Origin: an uncultured SAR86 cluster bacterium
GTDB taxonomy: Bacteria > Pseudomonadota > Gammaproteobacteria > Magnimaribacterales > Magnimaribacteraceae
Reading direction: 5' to 3'
DNA length: 64,000 nucleotides
Assembly: GCA_902594545.1 (NCBI GenBank)
Contig: CACJMO010000001.1
Location: 85,112 to 149,111 of the forward strand
Shown piece by piece: positions 46,317-54,751 of the stretch. The position numbers were made by a program, and so were the translations under genes. Numbering within the stretch: position 1 is the stretch's first letter; each line of letters starts with the position of its first letter. Under the pieces are notes generated by a model. The model had not been told where the DNA came from. It saw nothing but the letters and a program-made list of their open reading frames with translations, and searched no databases.

Positions 46317-47555
46317 TTATAAGCGGACCTTTAATTCAGATATTCCAGCTAAGAAATTGGAAGGGATTCTGACAGGTTCGGCAACTGAGTGAATATTTGG
46401 AAAACGCTCTAATAGTTCCTCGAATAGGATTCTAATTTGCATATGCCCCAACCTATTACCAAGACATAGATGTTCTCCAGCTCCAAAAGCTAAATGTTTT
46501 TTAGCATTTTCTCGGTCCACTCTGAATAAATGTCCTTCAGAAAAAATATCTTCATCTCTGTTTGCGGAACCGTACCACATGATTACCTTATCCCCTGCTT
46601 TAATGTCTTGACCTCTAATATTTGTATCTCGTGTAGCTGTTCTTCTGAAGTAAATAACTGAAGTTACCCATCTCAACATTTCGTCAGTAGCATTGGCAAT
46701 CAAAGATGGATCTTTTAGAAGCTTTTCCCTCTCTTCAGGATTCTCTGTCAAAGCCATCAAGCCACCTGTTAAGGTATTTCGAGTGGTTTCATTGCCGGCT
46801 ATAACCATCAGAAGAAAGAAGCCATCCAGTAGCTCTGGAGGAAGCTCCCCTCCTTCAATCTTTGTATTGGCAACAACACTCATCAAGTCATCCGTAGGAT
46901 TTTTTCTTCGCTCTTCTATCATGTCTCTACCCATCTTGAATAGCTCCATGTAATTAACCCAAATCTGAAAAGAATTATTAGGATCTTGTTGAATAGAAGC
47001 ATCAGTAAGATTATTAACTAAATCTCTTATTTTAGGCCTATCAGATTCAGGTATACCCATCATTTCACATAGCACCCACAAAGGTAATTGCTCAGAAATC
47101 TCAGTAACAAAATTGAATTCTCCTTTATCTTCTACATTCTCAAGAAGCTCTCGTATCTTAAGCCTCATATCATTCTCAAGGCTTCTTATTGCTTTTGGAG
47201 TAAAACTAGGCGCAACCATCTTTCTGTAGATTTGATGATCTGGAGGATCCATGCCTATCATGTTGCCTACTATGGCAGCAACTGCTGCAGGATCTACTAC
47301 TTCCGGATCTCCCATAGACATTAAGTGACCTCCAACAGCTGACGAAAAAGTCATAGGGTCTTTAGAAACCTTGATTATGTCTTCGTGCTTAGTTAGGGCC
47401 CAAAAACCAGGTTCAAAATCTAGACTCTCTTCGTGCCAATATACTGGTGCTTCTTTTCTTAAACGCTCGAATAACTCAAACGGTTGTCCATCAATAAACG
47501 TCTCCCACTTATCTAACTCGCAGATTTGGCCGATGTCATAAATGGGTTTCGTCAT
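46317..47555 (-). CDS. cytochrome P450
   Basis: Soluble bacterial class I P450, 412 residues. The I-helix oxygen-activation motif 'VIAGNETTRNTLTGG' (~250) and haem-binding 'HLAFGAGEHLCLGNRLGHMQ' with the ligand Cys (~364) are intact; 'MIGMDPPDHQIYRKMVAPSFTPKAI' is also typical. The wording resembles the CYP125/CYP142/CYP107-like group that hydroxylates steroids, terpenoids or fatty acids. No ferredoxin gene is adjacent, so reducing partners are elsewhere. It begins 3 bases after the peroxiredoxin gene and is followed without gap by the lipocalin-like gene. Confidence 0.95.
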   Translation of the reverse strand: MTKPIYDIGQICELDKWETFIDGQPFELFERLRKEAPVYWHEESLDFEPGFWALTKHEDIIKVSKDPMTFSSAVGGHLMSMGDPEVVDPAAVAAIVGNMIGMDPPDHQIYRKMVAPSFTPKAIRSLENDMRLKIRELLENVEDKGEFNFVTEISEQLPLWVLCEMMGIPESDRPKIRDLVNNLTDASIQQDPNNSFQIWVNYMELFKMGRDMIEERRKNPTDDLMSVVANTKIEGGELPPELLDGFFLLMVIAGNETTRNTLTGGLMALTENPEEREKLLKDPSLIANATDEMLRWVTSVIYFRRTATRDTNIRGQDIKAGDKVIMWYGSANRDEDIFSEGHLFRVDRENAKKHLAFGAGEHLCLGNRLGHMQIRILFEELLERFPNIHSVAEPVRIPSNFLAGISELKVRL

Positions 47556-47558
47556 TTT

Positions 47559-48041
47559 TTACAATTGCTGAAGTATTGTCTCGGCCGAACTTACATCTAG
47601 GCCTGGTCCTTGCTCAACATTCAAAGAAGAAACAACTCCATCATCTATAATCATTGCATATCTCTGAGATCTTGTACCTAAACCAAAGCCACTTCCATCC
47701 ATTTCTAATCCAATTGCTGCTGTGAATTCTCCATTTCCATCAGAAAGCATTAGAACGTCTTGTCCTACATTCCTATCTTCACCCCATGCTTTCATAACAA
47801 ATGGATCATTTACTGATACACAAGCCACTATATCGACACCCTTTTCTTTTATTTCTGCATTTTTTTCTATGAAGCCTGGCAGATGCTGAGCACTGCAAGT
47901 TGGAGTAAAAGCTCCAGGAACTGCGAAAAGTACTACTTTCTTTCCAGCGGAAATTTCATTTAAAGATACGGGCTTTGGACCTTCCTCAGTCATAGTAGTT
48001 AAATTAACTGAAGGTAAAGTGTCACCAACTTGAATAGTCAT
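47559..48041 (-). CDS. peroxiredoxin, Prx5-type
   Basis: Thiol peroxidase of the AhpC/TSA superfamily, Prx5 group, 160 residues. The peroxidatic Cys lies in 'AVPGAFTPTCSAQHLPGF', and 'VSVNDPFVMKAWG' and 'LMLSDGNGEFTAAIGLEMD' are Prx5 marks. The start is ATG 48041 with a strong TAGGAGAAAAA site; the ORF track start at 48101 would run into the divergent tolC promoter. It is the first gene of a minus-strand operon containing P450, so it may detoxify peroxide leaked by the oxygenase, though this is inference. Confidence 0.93.
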   Translation of the reverse strand: MTIQVGDTLPSVNLTTMTEEGPKPVSLNEISAGKKVVLFAVPGAFTPTCSAQHLPGFIEKNAEIKEKGVDIVACVSVNDPFVMKAWGEDRNVGQDVLMLSDGNGEFTAAIGLEMDGSGFGLGTRSQRYAMIIDDGVVSSLNVEQGPGLDVSSAETILQQL

Positions 48042-48087
48042 TTTTTCTCCTAAAATTAAAATTACCATTATAGGCCAAGAATTAATT

Positions 48088-48115
48088 TTGTTGCGAGTCA
48101 AAGAGGTGTTATACT
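48088..48115 (+). promoter_or_regulatory. putative tolC promoter
   Basis: TTGTTG, 16 bases, TATACT (five of six at -10) about 30 bases before the tolC ATG. No Shine-Dalgarno is visible in the leader. Confidence 0.4.
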
Positions 48116-48145
48116 AGAGTAATACACCTAATCAAAAATTATTTT

Positions 48146-49480
48146 ATGTATTTATTCAAAGAAATTTCTATCATTTTGAGCTTATCGCTAATGATGACTG
48201 CTACTTCTCTTAGAAGTGAAAACCTCGCGGAGGTATATGAACTAGCATTGAAAAATGATCCTCTTCTTAAAGCTGCTGAAGCTACCTACAGAGCGGGGAA
48301 AGAAAATAAAGCTCAAGGAATTGCTGGGTTACTTCCATCTTTGACTGTTTCGGGTACAACTACATGGAATGAATACAGAGTAGAAGAACAACTTATAGAC
48401 CAATATAACTCAAATGCTTATTTGGCAAACCTAAATCAGCCAATCTTTAGACTAGATAAATGGTTCCAATTCGAAAGAGGAAATGCGCTATCAGAAGCAG
48501 CTGCAGCTGAATTCGCTTATCAACAACAAGAAACAATGATTAGAGTAGCTTCTGCTTACTTCAATGTCCTCAATTCAATTGATAGTCTTAATGCTGCAAG
48601 AGCAGAAGAAAAGGCTATAGGAAGACAAAAGGATCTTGCTAAAAAGAGATTTGATGTTGGACTTGCTGCGATAACTGAAGTGCAAGAGACACAAGCAGCT
48701 TACGATCTTACAGTTGTATCTAGAATAGCTAGAGAATCTCAACTGGATACTGCACAGGAAACACTCACATCTATTGTTGGGAGAGATATCAAGCTTCTGT
48801 CACCTCTTAAAGATGATTTTATTATTACATCACCTGATCCTATTGATAGAGAAAGCTGGGTCACTCTTGGACTAAGAAACAATTATCAATTAAAAGCAGC
48901 TAAATTACAGAGAGATGCTGCTCAGGCTACCGCTAGAGCTTCTGCATCTAATCACTTACCACAAGTTGACCTGGTCGGAAGAGTCACGCAAAGCACTTCC
49001 AAACAAGGTAAGTTTGGAGGATTTATACAAAACCCTCTTTTTGGAGTGGAGCAAGATACAAGACAATACTCTATACAATTTAGCTTACCTCTTTTCGCCG
49101 GAGGAGCTATCAGCTCAGCTAGAAGACAAGCTTATGCAAACTACGACAGATCTAAAGAACAAGCCATTTATACTGAAAGATCAACCATCAGAGATGTAAG
49201 ATCTAACCATTTTGGTGTGCAAACACAGGTAGCAAATGTCACAGCTAGAAAACAGGCTCTCGCTTCTGCTGAGTCTGCCTTAGAAGCCACTCAAATTGGT
49301 TACGAAGTTGGTACTAGAAATACTGTTGATTTATTGGATGCACAAAAGAGATTGTTTCAGGCACAAAGAGATTATGCTAGCTCAAGATATGAATACATTA
49401 TTTCTATGTTGCGTCTCAAGGCTTCTGTAGGTTTACTCAGCCCTGATGACCTATTCAATATCAGCAGTCAGATGAATTAA
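48146..49480 (+). CDS. tolC: TolC-family outer-membrane efflux protein
   Basis: Trimeric outer-membrane channel for RND/ABC efflux and type I secretion. The 444-residue protein begins with a signal peptide and 'NLAEVYELALKNDPLLKAAEA', then two repeats of the OEP domain with long coiled-coil helices ('ATEAA..AQRD' type; 'LAKKRFDVGLAAITEVQETQAAYD' and 'EATQIGYEVGTRNTVDLLDAQKRLFQAQRDY'). No inner-membrane pump lies next to it. Five bases downstream is the dehalogenase gene. Confidence 0.93.
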   Translation: MYLFKEISIILSLSLMMTATSLRSENLAEVYELALKNDPLLKAAEATYRAGKENKAQGIAGLLPSLTVSGTTTWNEYRVEEQLIDQYNSNAYLANLNQPIFRLDKWFQFERGNALSEAAAAEFAYQQQETMIRVASAYFNVLNSIDSLNAARAEEKAIGRQKDLAKKRFDVGLAAITEVQETQAAYDLTVVSRIARESQLDTAQETLTSIVGRDIKLLSPLKDDFIITSPDPIDRESWVTLGLRNNYQLKAAKLQRDAAQATARASASNHLPQVDLVGRVTQSTSKQGKFGGFIQNPLFGVEQDTRQYSIQFSLPLFAGGAISSARRQAYANYDRSKEQAIYTERSTIRDVRSNHFGVQTQVANVTARKQALASAESALEATQIGYEVGTRNTVDLLDAQKRLFQAQRDYASSRYEYIISMLRLKASVGLLSPDDLFNISSQMN

Positions 49481-49485
49481 AGCCT

Positions 49486-50586
49486 ATGAGGTTGATTACA
49501 AGAACTCTTTTTCTGTTATCAATACTCTCCTTAAGTTTATTTATTAAATCTTTTGAGATCAGAGAGGGTGTCTTGAGAACACCTGAAGATAGATTTCAAA
49601 ATCTTGAAGGATATTCTTTCGAAGCTAACTATATGATGATCGATGGTCTGAGGATTCATTACCTTGACGAAGGACCCAAAGATGCAGAGCCAATAGTGCT
49701 TTTCCATGGAGAACCCACTTGGAGTTATTTATTCAGAAAAATGATTCCTGTTTTCAAAGAAGCTGGATACAGAGTAGTTGTACCCGATATGGTTGGATTC
49801 GGAAAGTCTGACAAATTCGAATCTAAATATGATTATAGTTACGAACATCATATAGAGGTTATGAAAGAACTGGTTGAAAGGCTTGATCTTAAAAATGCAA
49901 CTCACTTCGGTCAGGATTGGGGAGGCTTAGTCGGTCTAAGGGTTGTTGCCGAGATGCCTGATAGATTTCAACAAATTATTGTTTCAAATACAGGCATGGT
50001 TGCTGGGAAAGGAGCTGCAGCCTGGATAACAAGACGCATGGTGGAACTGGCCGTTTGGTGGAATGGGCCAATTACTTTTGAAGAGCTCAAGACAGCCGCT
50101 AAAGATGCGCTCAATTCCGAAAACTCTTCTACTAGTGATGGTGTTTCAATGTTCACTAAGTGGATAGCCCACTCCTATTATTCAGAAGACATGGACATTG
50201 TAGGTATTATTGAAACTTTTGGCAGACTAGAGCTTTCGGATGGAGAAAAAAGAGCTTATGAGGCGCCTTACCCAAGTGGAAAATATAAGGCTGGAGCTCA
50301 TGTCTGGCCCTATCTAATTCCTACTCAACTGAAGGAAAATGAGAAGTACTGGCAAGAAGTCTATGAAAAATGGGATAAACCTTTTCTTGTTGCTTTTGGC
50401 GGAGAAGAAAGAATTACAATAAGAATGAAAGATGACTTTGTAAACCGGATCCCTAATCCAACAATCATAACTCTGGGTGGGGCTGGGCATTTTGTCCAAG
50501 AGGAAGTTGGACCGGAATTGGCGCAAATCATTATTGATTTTATAGAAGGTAAAGAAGTAAACGACTTATTGGCTTCACAAAATTAG
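49486..50586 (+). CDS. haloalkane dehalogenase-like alpha/beta hydrolase, probably exported
   Basis: A 366-residue hydrolase closely resembling HLD-I enzymes such as DhlA. 'LFHGEPTWSYLFRKMIPVF' (oxyanion Glu-Pro-Thr-Trp), nucleophile Asp with halide-binding Trp in 'HFGQDWGGLVGL', and catalytic His in 'LGGAGHFVQEE' are visible. These enzymes hydrolyse carbon-halogen bonds. Unlike known HLDs it starts with a signal-peptide-like stretch (RTLFLLSILSLSLFIKSF), suggesting periplasmic location. It is probably co-transcribed with tolC. An epoxide hydrolase or serine-hydrolase-like activity cannot be excluded. Confidence 0.85.
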   Translation: MRLITRTLFLLSILSLSLFIKSFEIREGVLRTPEDRFQNLEGYSFEANYMMIDGLRIHYLDEGPKDAEPIVLFHGEPTWSYLFRKMIPVFKEAGYRVVVPDMVGFGKSDKFESKYDYSYEHHIEVMKELVERLDLKNATHFGQDWGGLVGLRVVAEMPDRFQQIIVSNTGMVAGKGAAAWITRRMVELAVWWNGPITFEELKTAAKDALNSENSSTSDGVSMFTKWIAHSYYSEDMDIVGIIETFGRLELSDGEKRAYEAPYPSGKYKAGAHVWPYLIPTQLKENEKYWQEVYEKWDKPFLVAFGGEERITIRMKDDFVNRIPNPTIITLGGAGHFVQEEVGPELAQIIIDFIEGKEVNDLLASQN

Positions 50587-50596
50587 ACTCCCTACT

Positions 50597-51415
50597 ATGC
50601 CTGAACTACCAGAAGTAGAGACAACATTACGCGGAATAGAATCCCACATTATCAATAAAACAATTACTTCTTTTGTTGTAAGAAATCCTTCATTGAGATG
50701 GCCTGTACCAGTCAAGAAAATAAAAAAGGAATTAGAGAATAAAAAAATAGATCGAATCTACAGAAGAGGTAAATATCTCCTACTTGAGAGTCATGGACAG
50801 TACCTGATAATTCATCTTGGTATGTCTGGAAGTTTAAGAATTACTGACGCTAATGAATTAAAAAAACATGATCATATTGATATAAGTTTCAAAGACGGAA
50901 CCATCTTGAGGTACCACGATCCAAGAAGGTTTGGCTGTTTCTTATGGACCGATAATCCTGAAGAACATTTCTTATTAAAAAATTTAGGCCCAGAACCGCT
51001 AGGCAATTCATTTAATGGCGATCACCTTTTTAAACTTTCGAGAAAAAGAAAAGTTCCAGTGAAAAATTTTATTATGGACTCAAAAATTGTTGTGGGAGTT
51101 GGAAATATTTATGCAAGCGAGGCGCTGTATGCTTCAGGCATAAATCCCTATTCTCAGTCAGGCAAGGTAACTAAGAAAAAGTATGAAGAGCTGGCAATAG
51201 AAATTATAAAAGTCTTAAGGCAATCCATCGAACTAGGGGGAACTACCCTAAGGGATTTTGTTAGTGGTGATAGTTCACCGGGTTACTTTAAGCAAAGTCT
51301 GATGGTCTATGGCCGAGGAGGAGAAGAATGTTTTAAGTGCGGTACCTTAATTAAAAGTAGAAGAATAGGACAGAGGGCAAGTGCCTACTGTCCAAAGTGT
51401 CAAACTAGGTTTTAA
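50597..51415 (+). CDS. mutM: formamidopyrimidine-DNA glycosylase
   Basis: Base-excision repair enzyme that removes 8-oxoguanine. The catalytic N-terminus '[13 protein letters not shown]', conserved Lys in '[10 protein letters not shown]', '[10 protein letters not shown]', the H2TH region '[18 protein letters not shown]' and the C-terminal zinc finger 'CFKCGTLI...YCPKCQ' are all present. 272 residues is typical. It overlaps the end of coaD by 11 bases tail to tail, a frequent pairing. Confidence 0.98.
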   Translation: MPELPEVETTLRGIESHIINKTITSFVVRNPSLRWPVPVKKIKKELENKKIDRIYRRGKYLLLESHGQYLIIHLGMSGSLRITDANELKKHDHIDISFKDGTILRYHDPRRFGCFLWTDNPEEHFLLKNLGPEPLGNSFNGDHLFKLSRKRKVPVKNFIMDSKIVVGVGNIYASEALYASGINPYSQSGKVTKKKYEELAIEIIKVLRQSIELGGTTLRDFVSGDSSPGYFKQSLMVYGRGGEECFKCGTLIKSRRIGQRASAYCPKCQTRF

Positions 51416-51884
51416 ACCTATTCTCTAGGGCTTCCTTCACTATAGGGTCAACAAAAGAATCAATTTTGCCTCCCATGGATGCAATCTCTCTAACAAGAGT
51501 TGAGGATAAAAAAGAAAACTTAGCCTTTGGTGTTAGGAAAATACTTTCTAAGTCAGGTGACATAGCCCTGTTCATATTTGCTAACTGAAATTCATACTCA
51601 AAGTCTGAGACAGCCCTAAGGCCTCTTATCAAAATATTTGAATTTTGCTCTTTTGCTAAATCTACAACCAAGCCGGTAAAGCCGATTGCCTTTACTCTAT
51701 CATTGCCTTTGAAGATTTTTTCGACATGCTCGATCCTTTCCTCAAGAGTGAATATGGGCTTTTTTGAAGCGCTTGTAGCTATTGCAATTGTCACCTCATC
51801 AAAGAGATGAAGTGCTCTTTCAATAATATCAATATGACCAAGTGTGATTGGGTCAAAGGTTCCAGGGTATAAAGCTTTAGCCAT
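51405..51884 (-). CDS. coaD: phosphopantetheine adenylyltransferase
   Basis: Penultimate enzyme of coenzyme A synthesis, joining ATP to 4'-phosphopantetheine. '[19 protein letters not shown]' is the nucleotidyltransferase signature; '[21 protein letters not shown]' and '[15 protein letters not shown]' confirm CoaD. 159 residues. Its 3' end overlaps mutM; 71 bases of spacer separate it from pnuT upstream. Confidence 0.98.
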   Translation of the reverse strand: MAKALYPGTFDPITLGHIDIIERALHLFDEVTIAIATSASKKPIFTLEERIEHVEKIFKGNDRVKAIGFTGLVVDLAKEQNSNILIRGLRAVSDFEYEFQLANMNRAMSPDLESIFLTPKAKFSFLSSTLVREIASMGGKIDSFVDPIVKEALENRFKT

Positions 51885-51955
51885 AATCTACTCCAATTTA
51901 TGCCTCATTCTCTCATATTTTTCTGAGCTTTATACTAAATCTCAATAAACTAGGT

Positions 51956-52537
51956 CTAAGCTACTTCCTGTGACTTATATTCTTTTATCCAGGTTCTTAG
52001 GCCAAAAAAAATAATTATTAAATAAATGCAAAACAATAAAGCCGTTAGATAAAGCTCTCGATTGAGAAAGAGCATCACCGAAATAGCATCGATAAAAAAC
52101 CAATATATCCAATTCTCTAGGATTTTTTTTGCAACCATATAAGTCGCTACAAGCGCTCCGAAAGTTGTAAGAGAGTCAAGAAATGGAAGAGCGGCTTGCG
52201 TGTAAGTTCCAAGAAACATTCCAAATAATAGTGAAAAGCCAAGAATCGAAGAGACTACCAGAAAATGTTTTTTAAAAGTCCATGTAGTTATAAGCAAGCT
52301 CTTGTCGTCTTCAGCCTTAATGTTCCATTGTAGCCATCCGTAGAATCCCATAAGGATGTAAAATATCTGAAGCATTGACTCCATATACAAATTTGCTTGA
52401 AACATTAAGAATAAATATATGGTTGAGCTTATTATTCCAGCAATCCAACATCGAATATCTTGTTTCACAGCCAAGAGCAAATATCCAACAGCCAAGAAGA
52501 CTGCAATAGCTTCAAAGATAAATAAATAATTATTCAA
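51956..52537 (-). CDS. pnuT: PnuC/PnuT-family vitamin transporter, probable thiamine
   Basis: A 193-residue membrane protein with about seven helices of the PnuC family ('YGWLQWNIKAEDD', 'LGTYTQAALPFLDSLTTFGALVATYMVAKKILENWIYWFFIDAISVMLFLN'). Family members take up nicotinamide riboside (PnuC), riboflavin (PnuX) or thiamine (PnuT). Here a TPP riboswitch precedes the operon, and the upstream TonB receptor overlaps by 8 bases, so thiamine or a thiamine precursor is the likely cargo. No thiamine pyrophosphokinase is adjacent. Symbol assigned on this context. Confidence 0.85.
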   Translation of the reverse strand: MNNYLFIFEAIAVFLAVGYLLLAVKQDIRCWIAGIISSTIYLFLMFQANLYMESMLQIFYILMGFYGWLQWNIKAEDDKSLLITTWTFKKHFLVVSSILGFSLLFGMFLGTYTQAALPFLDSLTTFGALVATYMVAKKILENWIYWFFIDAISVMLFLNRELYLTALLFCIYLIIIFFGLRTWIKEYKSQEVA

Positions 52538-54632
52538 TATTATAAGTAATCGTTAGACCAAGATTTCTAGGGTCGCCATGTCTCTCATATAGCGTGTCTT
52601 CAAAATTTGGTGGCTCATTACCAAAGTAAAAACCTCTTACTGAGTAATACTCATCAAATATATTTCTTATCCAGAAGTTATAAGTGATCTTTTGGTTTTG
52701 GTATATCAGGTTTAAATTTGTGAGGACGTAGGAATCAGACTCATTGTCATGAGAATCTGAATAATAGAAGCTATTTTTACCGTTTATATCTAAAAGAAGT
52801 TCTAACTGATCAGTAAATTTCCAGTTTATACCTCCAGCAAAACTGTAAGAAGGAGCATGTGCTTGCTCTCTTCCTTCCAAATCTTTTCGAGATTCGTAAT
52901 TTCTAATTTCAGTTTTTAAAATACCTATGTCGATATAGGCATCCAAAGCTTCTGTTAATTCTGTTTTTAAACTAAATTCCGCCCCATAGTTTTTTCCTTC
53001 TGCGGCATTTTTAGTTAAATACAAAAAAGTATTGGGATCTTGTGGGTCTACTTGAGTGGATATAAGTACTTGCTGATCTTTACGATCTGAGTAAAAGAAG
53101 ACTAAATCAAAGAATGTATCAAAGTTTGTCAGATATTTATTGAATCCAATTTCATAGTTAATTAATGTCTCTGGATCATAATTAATACTATTTGAAAATT
53201 TAGAGTCATTAAAACCAGTTCCCAGATTAAAGCCACCTTGCTTATATCCCTTTGCAATACTTAAAAAATATGTTGTAGCACTGTCAGGATTATTAATATA
53301 TGAAATCTTGCCTCCATTCATATTGTTAGAAGGATTAAAGGACTCGCTATTTGAATCCAGATAATCAGCTTTCCAATCCTCCCATCGATATCCAAAAGAT
53401 AGCTTGCTTTTGTTACTAAACAAATAGTCTAGGTTGCCAAACAAAGATTTGCTTTTCGAAGAGAAGTCACTTGAAAAAAATGAAGAGCTATAAAACGTTT
53501 CATATCCATCGAAAGGATCTCCATAAGCCCCATCATCTGACTTGCTATTATCCTCATCAATTTCAAAAATAGAGATACCTGCAATCCATTCAAATACACT
53601 ATTGGTCACGTTTGAATTATTTGATAGGAGGCGCAATTCCATATTTGAGGTTTTTCTATTTCTTAAAGTTTCAGAAAAATAATCATATATGTAGGGTTGA
53701 TGGGATAGCGGATTGCCCCAATCTGCATCATAGCTAAAAATAATATCGCTATCTGTTCTTGAATATAGAAGTTGTAATTCACCAAAAGTTAAACTATTTA
53801 AATATTTGAGGCCATAAGCATTGGAATCTTGAGCGTCCATACCTGGGCGATCAGAAAGGGTGTTTAAAGAATTATCGATGGTCCAAATATCTGCAGGGTC
53901 ATCGAAATCATGGCCAAAATGTACAAAATTCAATTCAGATTTTTTGTTAGGCTCCCATTTTAGTTTCAATCTGTACGATTGCTCATCCTTTCTAGAAGTA
54001 TCGGATTTATTTAGATACAAGTTGTTCCTAAATCCATCTACATTCTCTTTCTTGACACTTAGTCTGTATTTTAAGTTATCGCTGACTGGAACATTTATCA
54101 CTCCGCCCAGATCTTTCCTTCCATAGTCTCCGATAGTTAAATTTGCTTCTGCTTGATATTTATCCACAGGATCATTTGTTTTAATGTAAATCATTCCTGC
54201 CAAAGAATTAGCTCCCATCCTTGCTCCTTGGGGACCTCTGTAGACTTCTACTTGCTGAATATCATAAGAAGAGGCAATCCCACCTTGACCAGAGAAATCA
54301 ATATCATCAATTAAGAATCCAACTGAAGAATTTGGGGTTCCCTCATATCCTGAACGCTCCCCGATACCTCTAATTTGAAAGTATCTAGGTCTGGAATCGC
54401 TTGCCGCAAAGTTGAGATTAGGGATGGAATAAGTTAAGTCTTCAAAATGTTTAATTTTTCTTTTTTCTAAAAAATTTTCGTTAAAAACTTCAAGACTGGA
54501 TTCTTTCCTGGTCTGCTCAATTTCTCTCCAATCGCCTGAAACAATGATTTCATCCAATGTCTCGGACAGCAAGACTGTTTGGTAGAAAAGAAAAAATAGA
54601 GATAAAAAATATTTGTATAAATTTGATGCCAT
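52530..54632 (-). CDS. TonB-dependent receptor, probable thiamine uptake
   Basis: A 700-residue outer-membrane receptor: signal peptide to about residue 23, TonB-box-like 'ETLDEIIVSG', plug domain with 'RPRYFQIRGIGERSG', 'YRGPQGARMGANSLAGMIYIKT', then a 22-strand-type barrel ending 'RNLGLTITYNIE'. The start codon follows directly after a TPP riboswitch whose last bases supply the Shine-Dalgarno (GGAGGAAT). It and pnuT overlap, so outer and inner membrane steps of the same uptake route are co-regulated by intracellular TPP. The ligand may be thiamine or a precursor such as HMP. Confidence 0.9.
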   Translation of the reverse strand: MASNLYKYFLSLFFLFYQTVLLSETLDEIIVSGDWREIEQTRKESSLEVFNENFLEKRKIKHFEDLTYSIPNLNFAASDSRPRYFQIRGIGERSGYEGTPNSSVGFLIDDIDFSGQGGIASSYDIQQVEVYRGPQGARMGANSLAGMIYIKTNDPVDKYQAEANLTIGDYGRKDLGGVINVPVSDNLKYRLSVKKENVDGFRNNLYLNKSDTSRKDEQSYRLKLKWEPNKKSELNFVHFGHDFDDPADIWTIDNSLNTLSDRPGMDAQDSNAYGLKYLNSLTFGELQLLYSRTDSDIIFSYDADWGNPLSHQPYIYDYFSETLRNRKTSNMELRLLSNNSNVTNSVFEWIAGISIFEIDEDNSKSDDGAYGDPFDGYETFYSSSFFSSDFSSKSKSLFGNLDYLFSNKSKLSFGYRWEDWKADYLDSNSESFNPSNNMNGGKISYINNPDSATTYFLSIAKGYKQGGFNLGTGFNDSKFSNSINYDPETLINYEIGFNKYLTNFDTFFDLVFFYSDRKDQQVLISTQVDPQDPNTFLYLTKNAAEGKNYGAEFSLKTELTEALDAYIDIGILKTEIRNYESRKDLEGREQAHAPSYSFAGGINWKFTDQLELLLDINGKNSFYYSDSHDNESDSYVLTNLNLIYQNQKITYNFWIRNIFDEYYSVRGFYFGNEPPNFEDTLYERHGDPRNLGLTITYNIE

Positions 54633-54711
54633 GTAATTCCTCCGCCATTATTGTATGGATCAGGTTCAAAGGGTTTAATTCTCAGGACTCGTCCTCCCCT
54701 TTACACTTGTA
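54633..54711 (-). ncRNA. TPP riboswitch (THI element)
   Basis: On the minus strand the sequence shows the conserved aptamer pieces in order: GGGGAGGAC, CTGAGA, AAACCC, GAACCTGATCC, TAATGGCGGAGGAA. The P2 arms AAAGGG and CCCTTT and a very short P3 (AGGAC-GA-GTCCT) can be drawn, and TGTAA near the 5' end can pair with TTACA next to the start codon. The Shine-Dalgarno GGAGGAA is inside the aptamer, so binding of TPP should block translation of the TonB receptor directly. Confidence 0.93.
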
Positions 54712-54717
54712 CTATGA

Positions 54718-54745
54718 ATGATAGCTAGGATTTTTAAATCTTCAA
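54718..54745 (-). promoter_or_regulatory. promoter of thiamine-uptake operon
   Basis: On the minus strand TTGAAG, 16 bases, TATCAT (4/6 and 5/6 matches). Initiation about seven bases on, near 54711, would start the RNA just before the TPP aptamer. Confidence 0.5.
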
Positions 54746-54751
54746 CTATAT

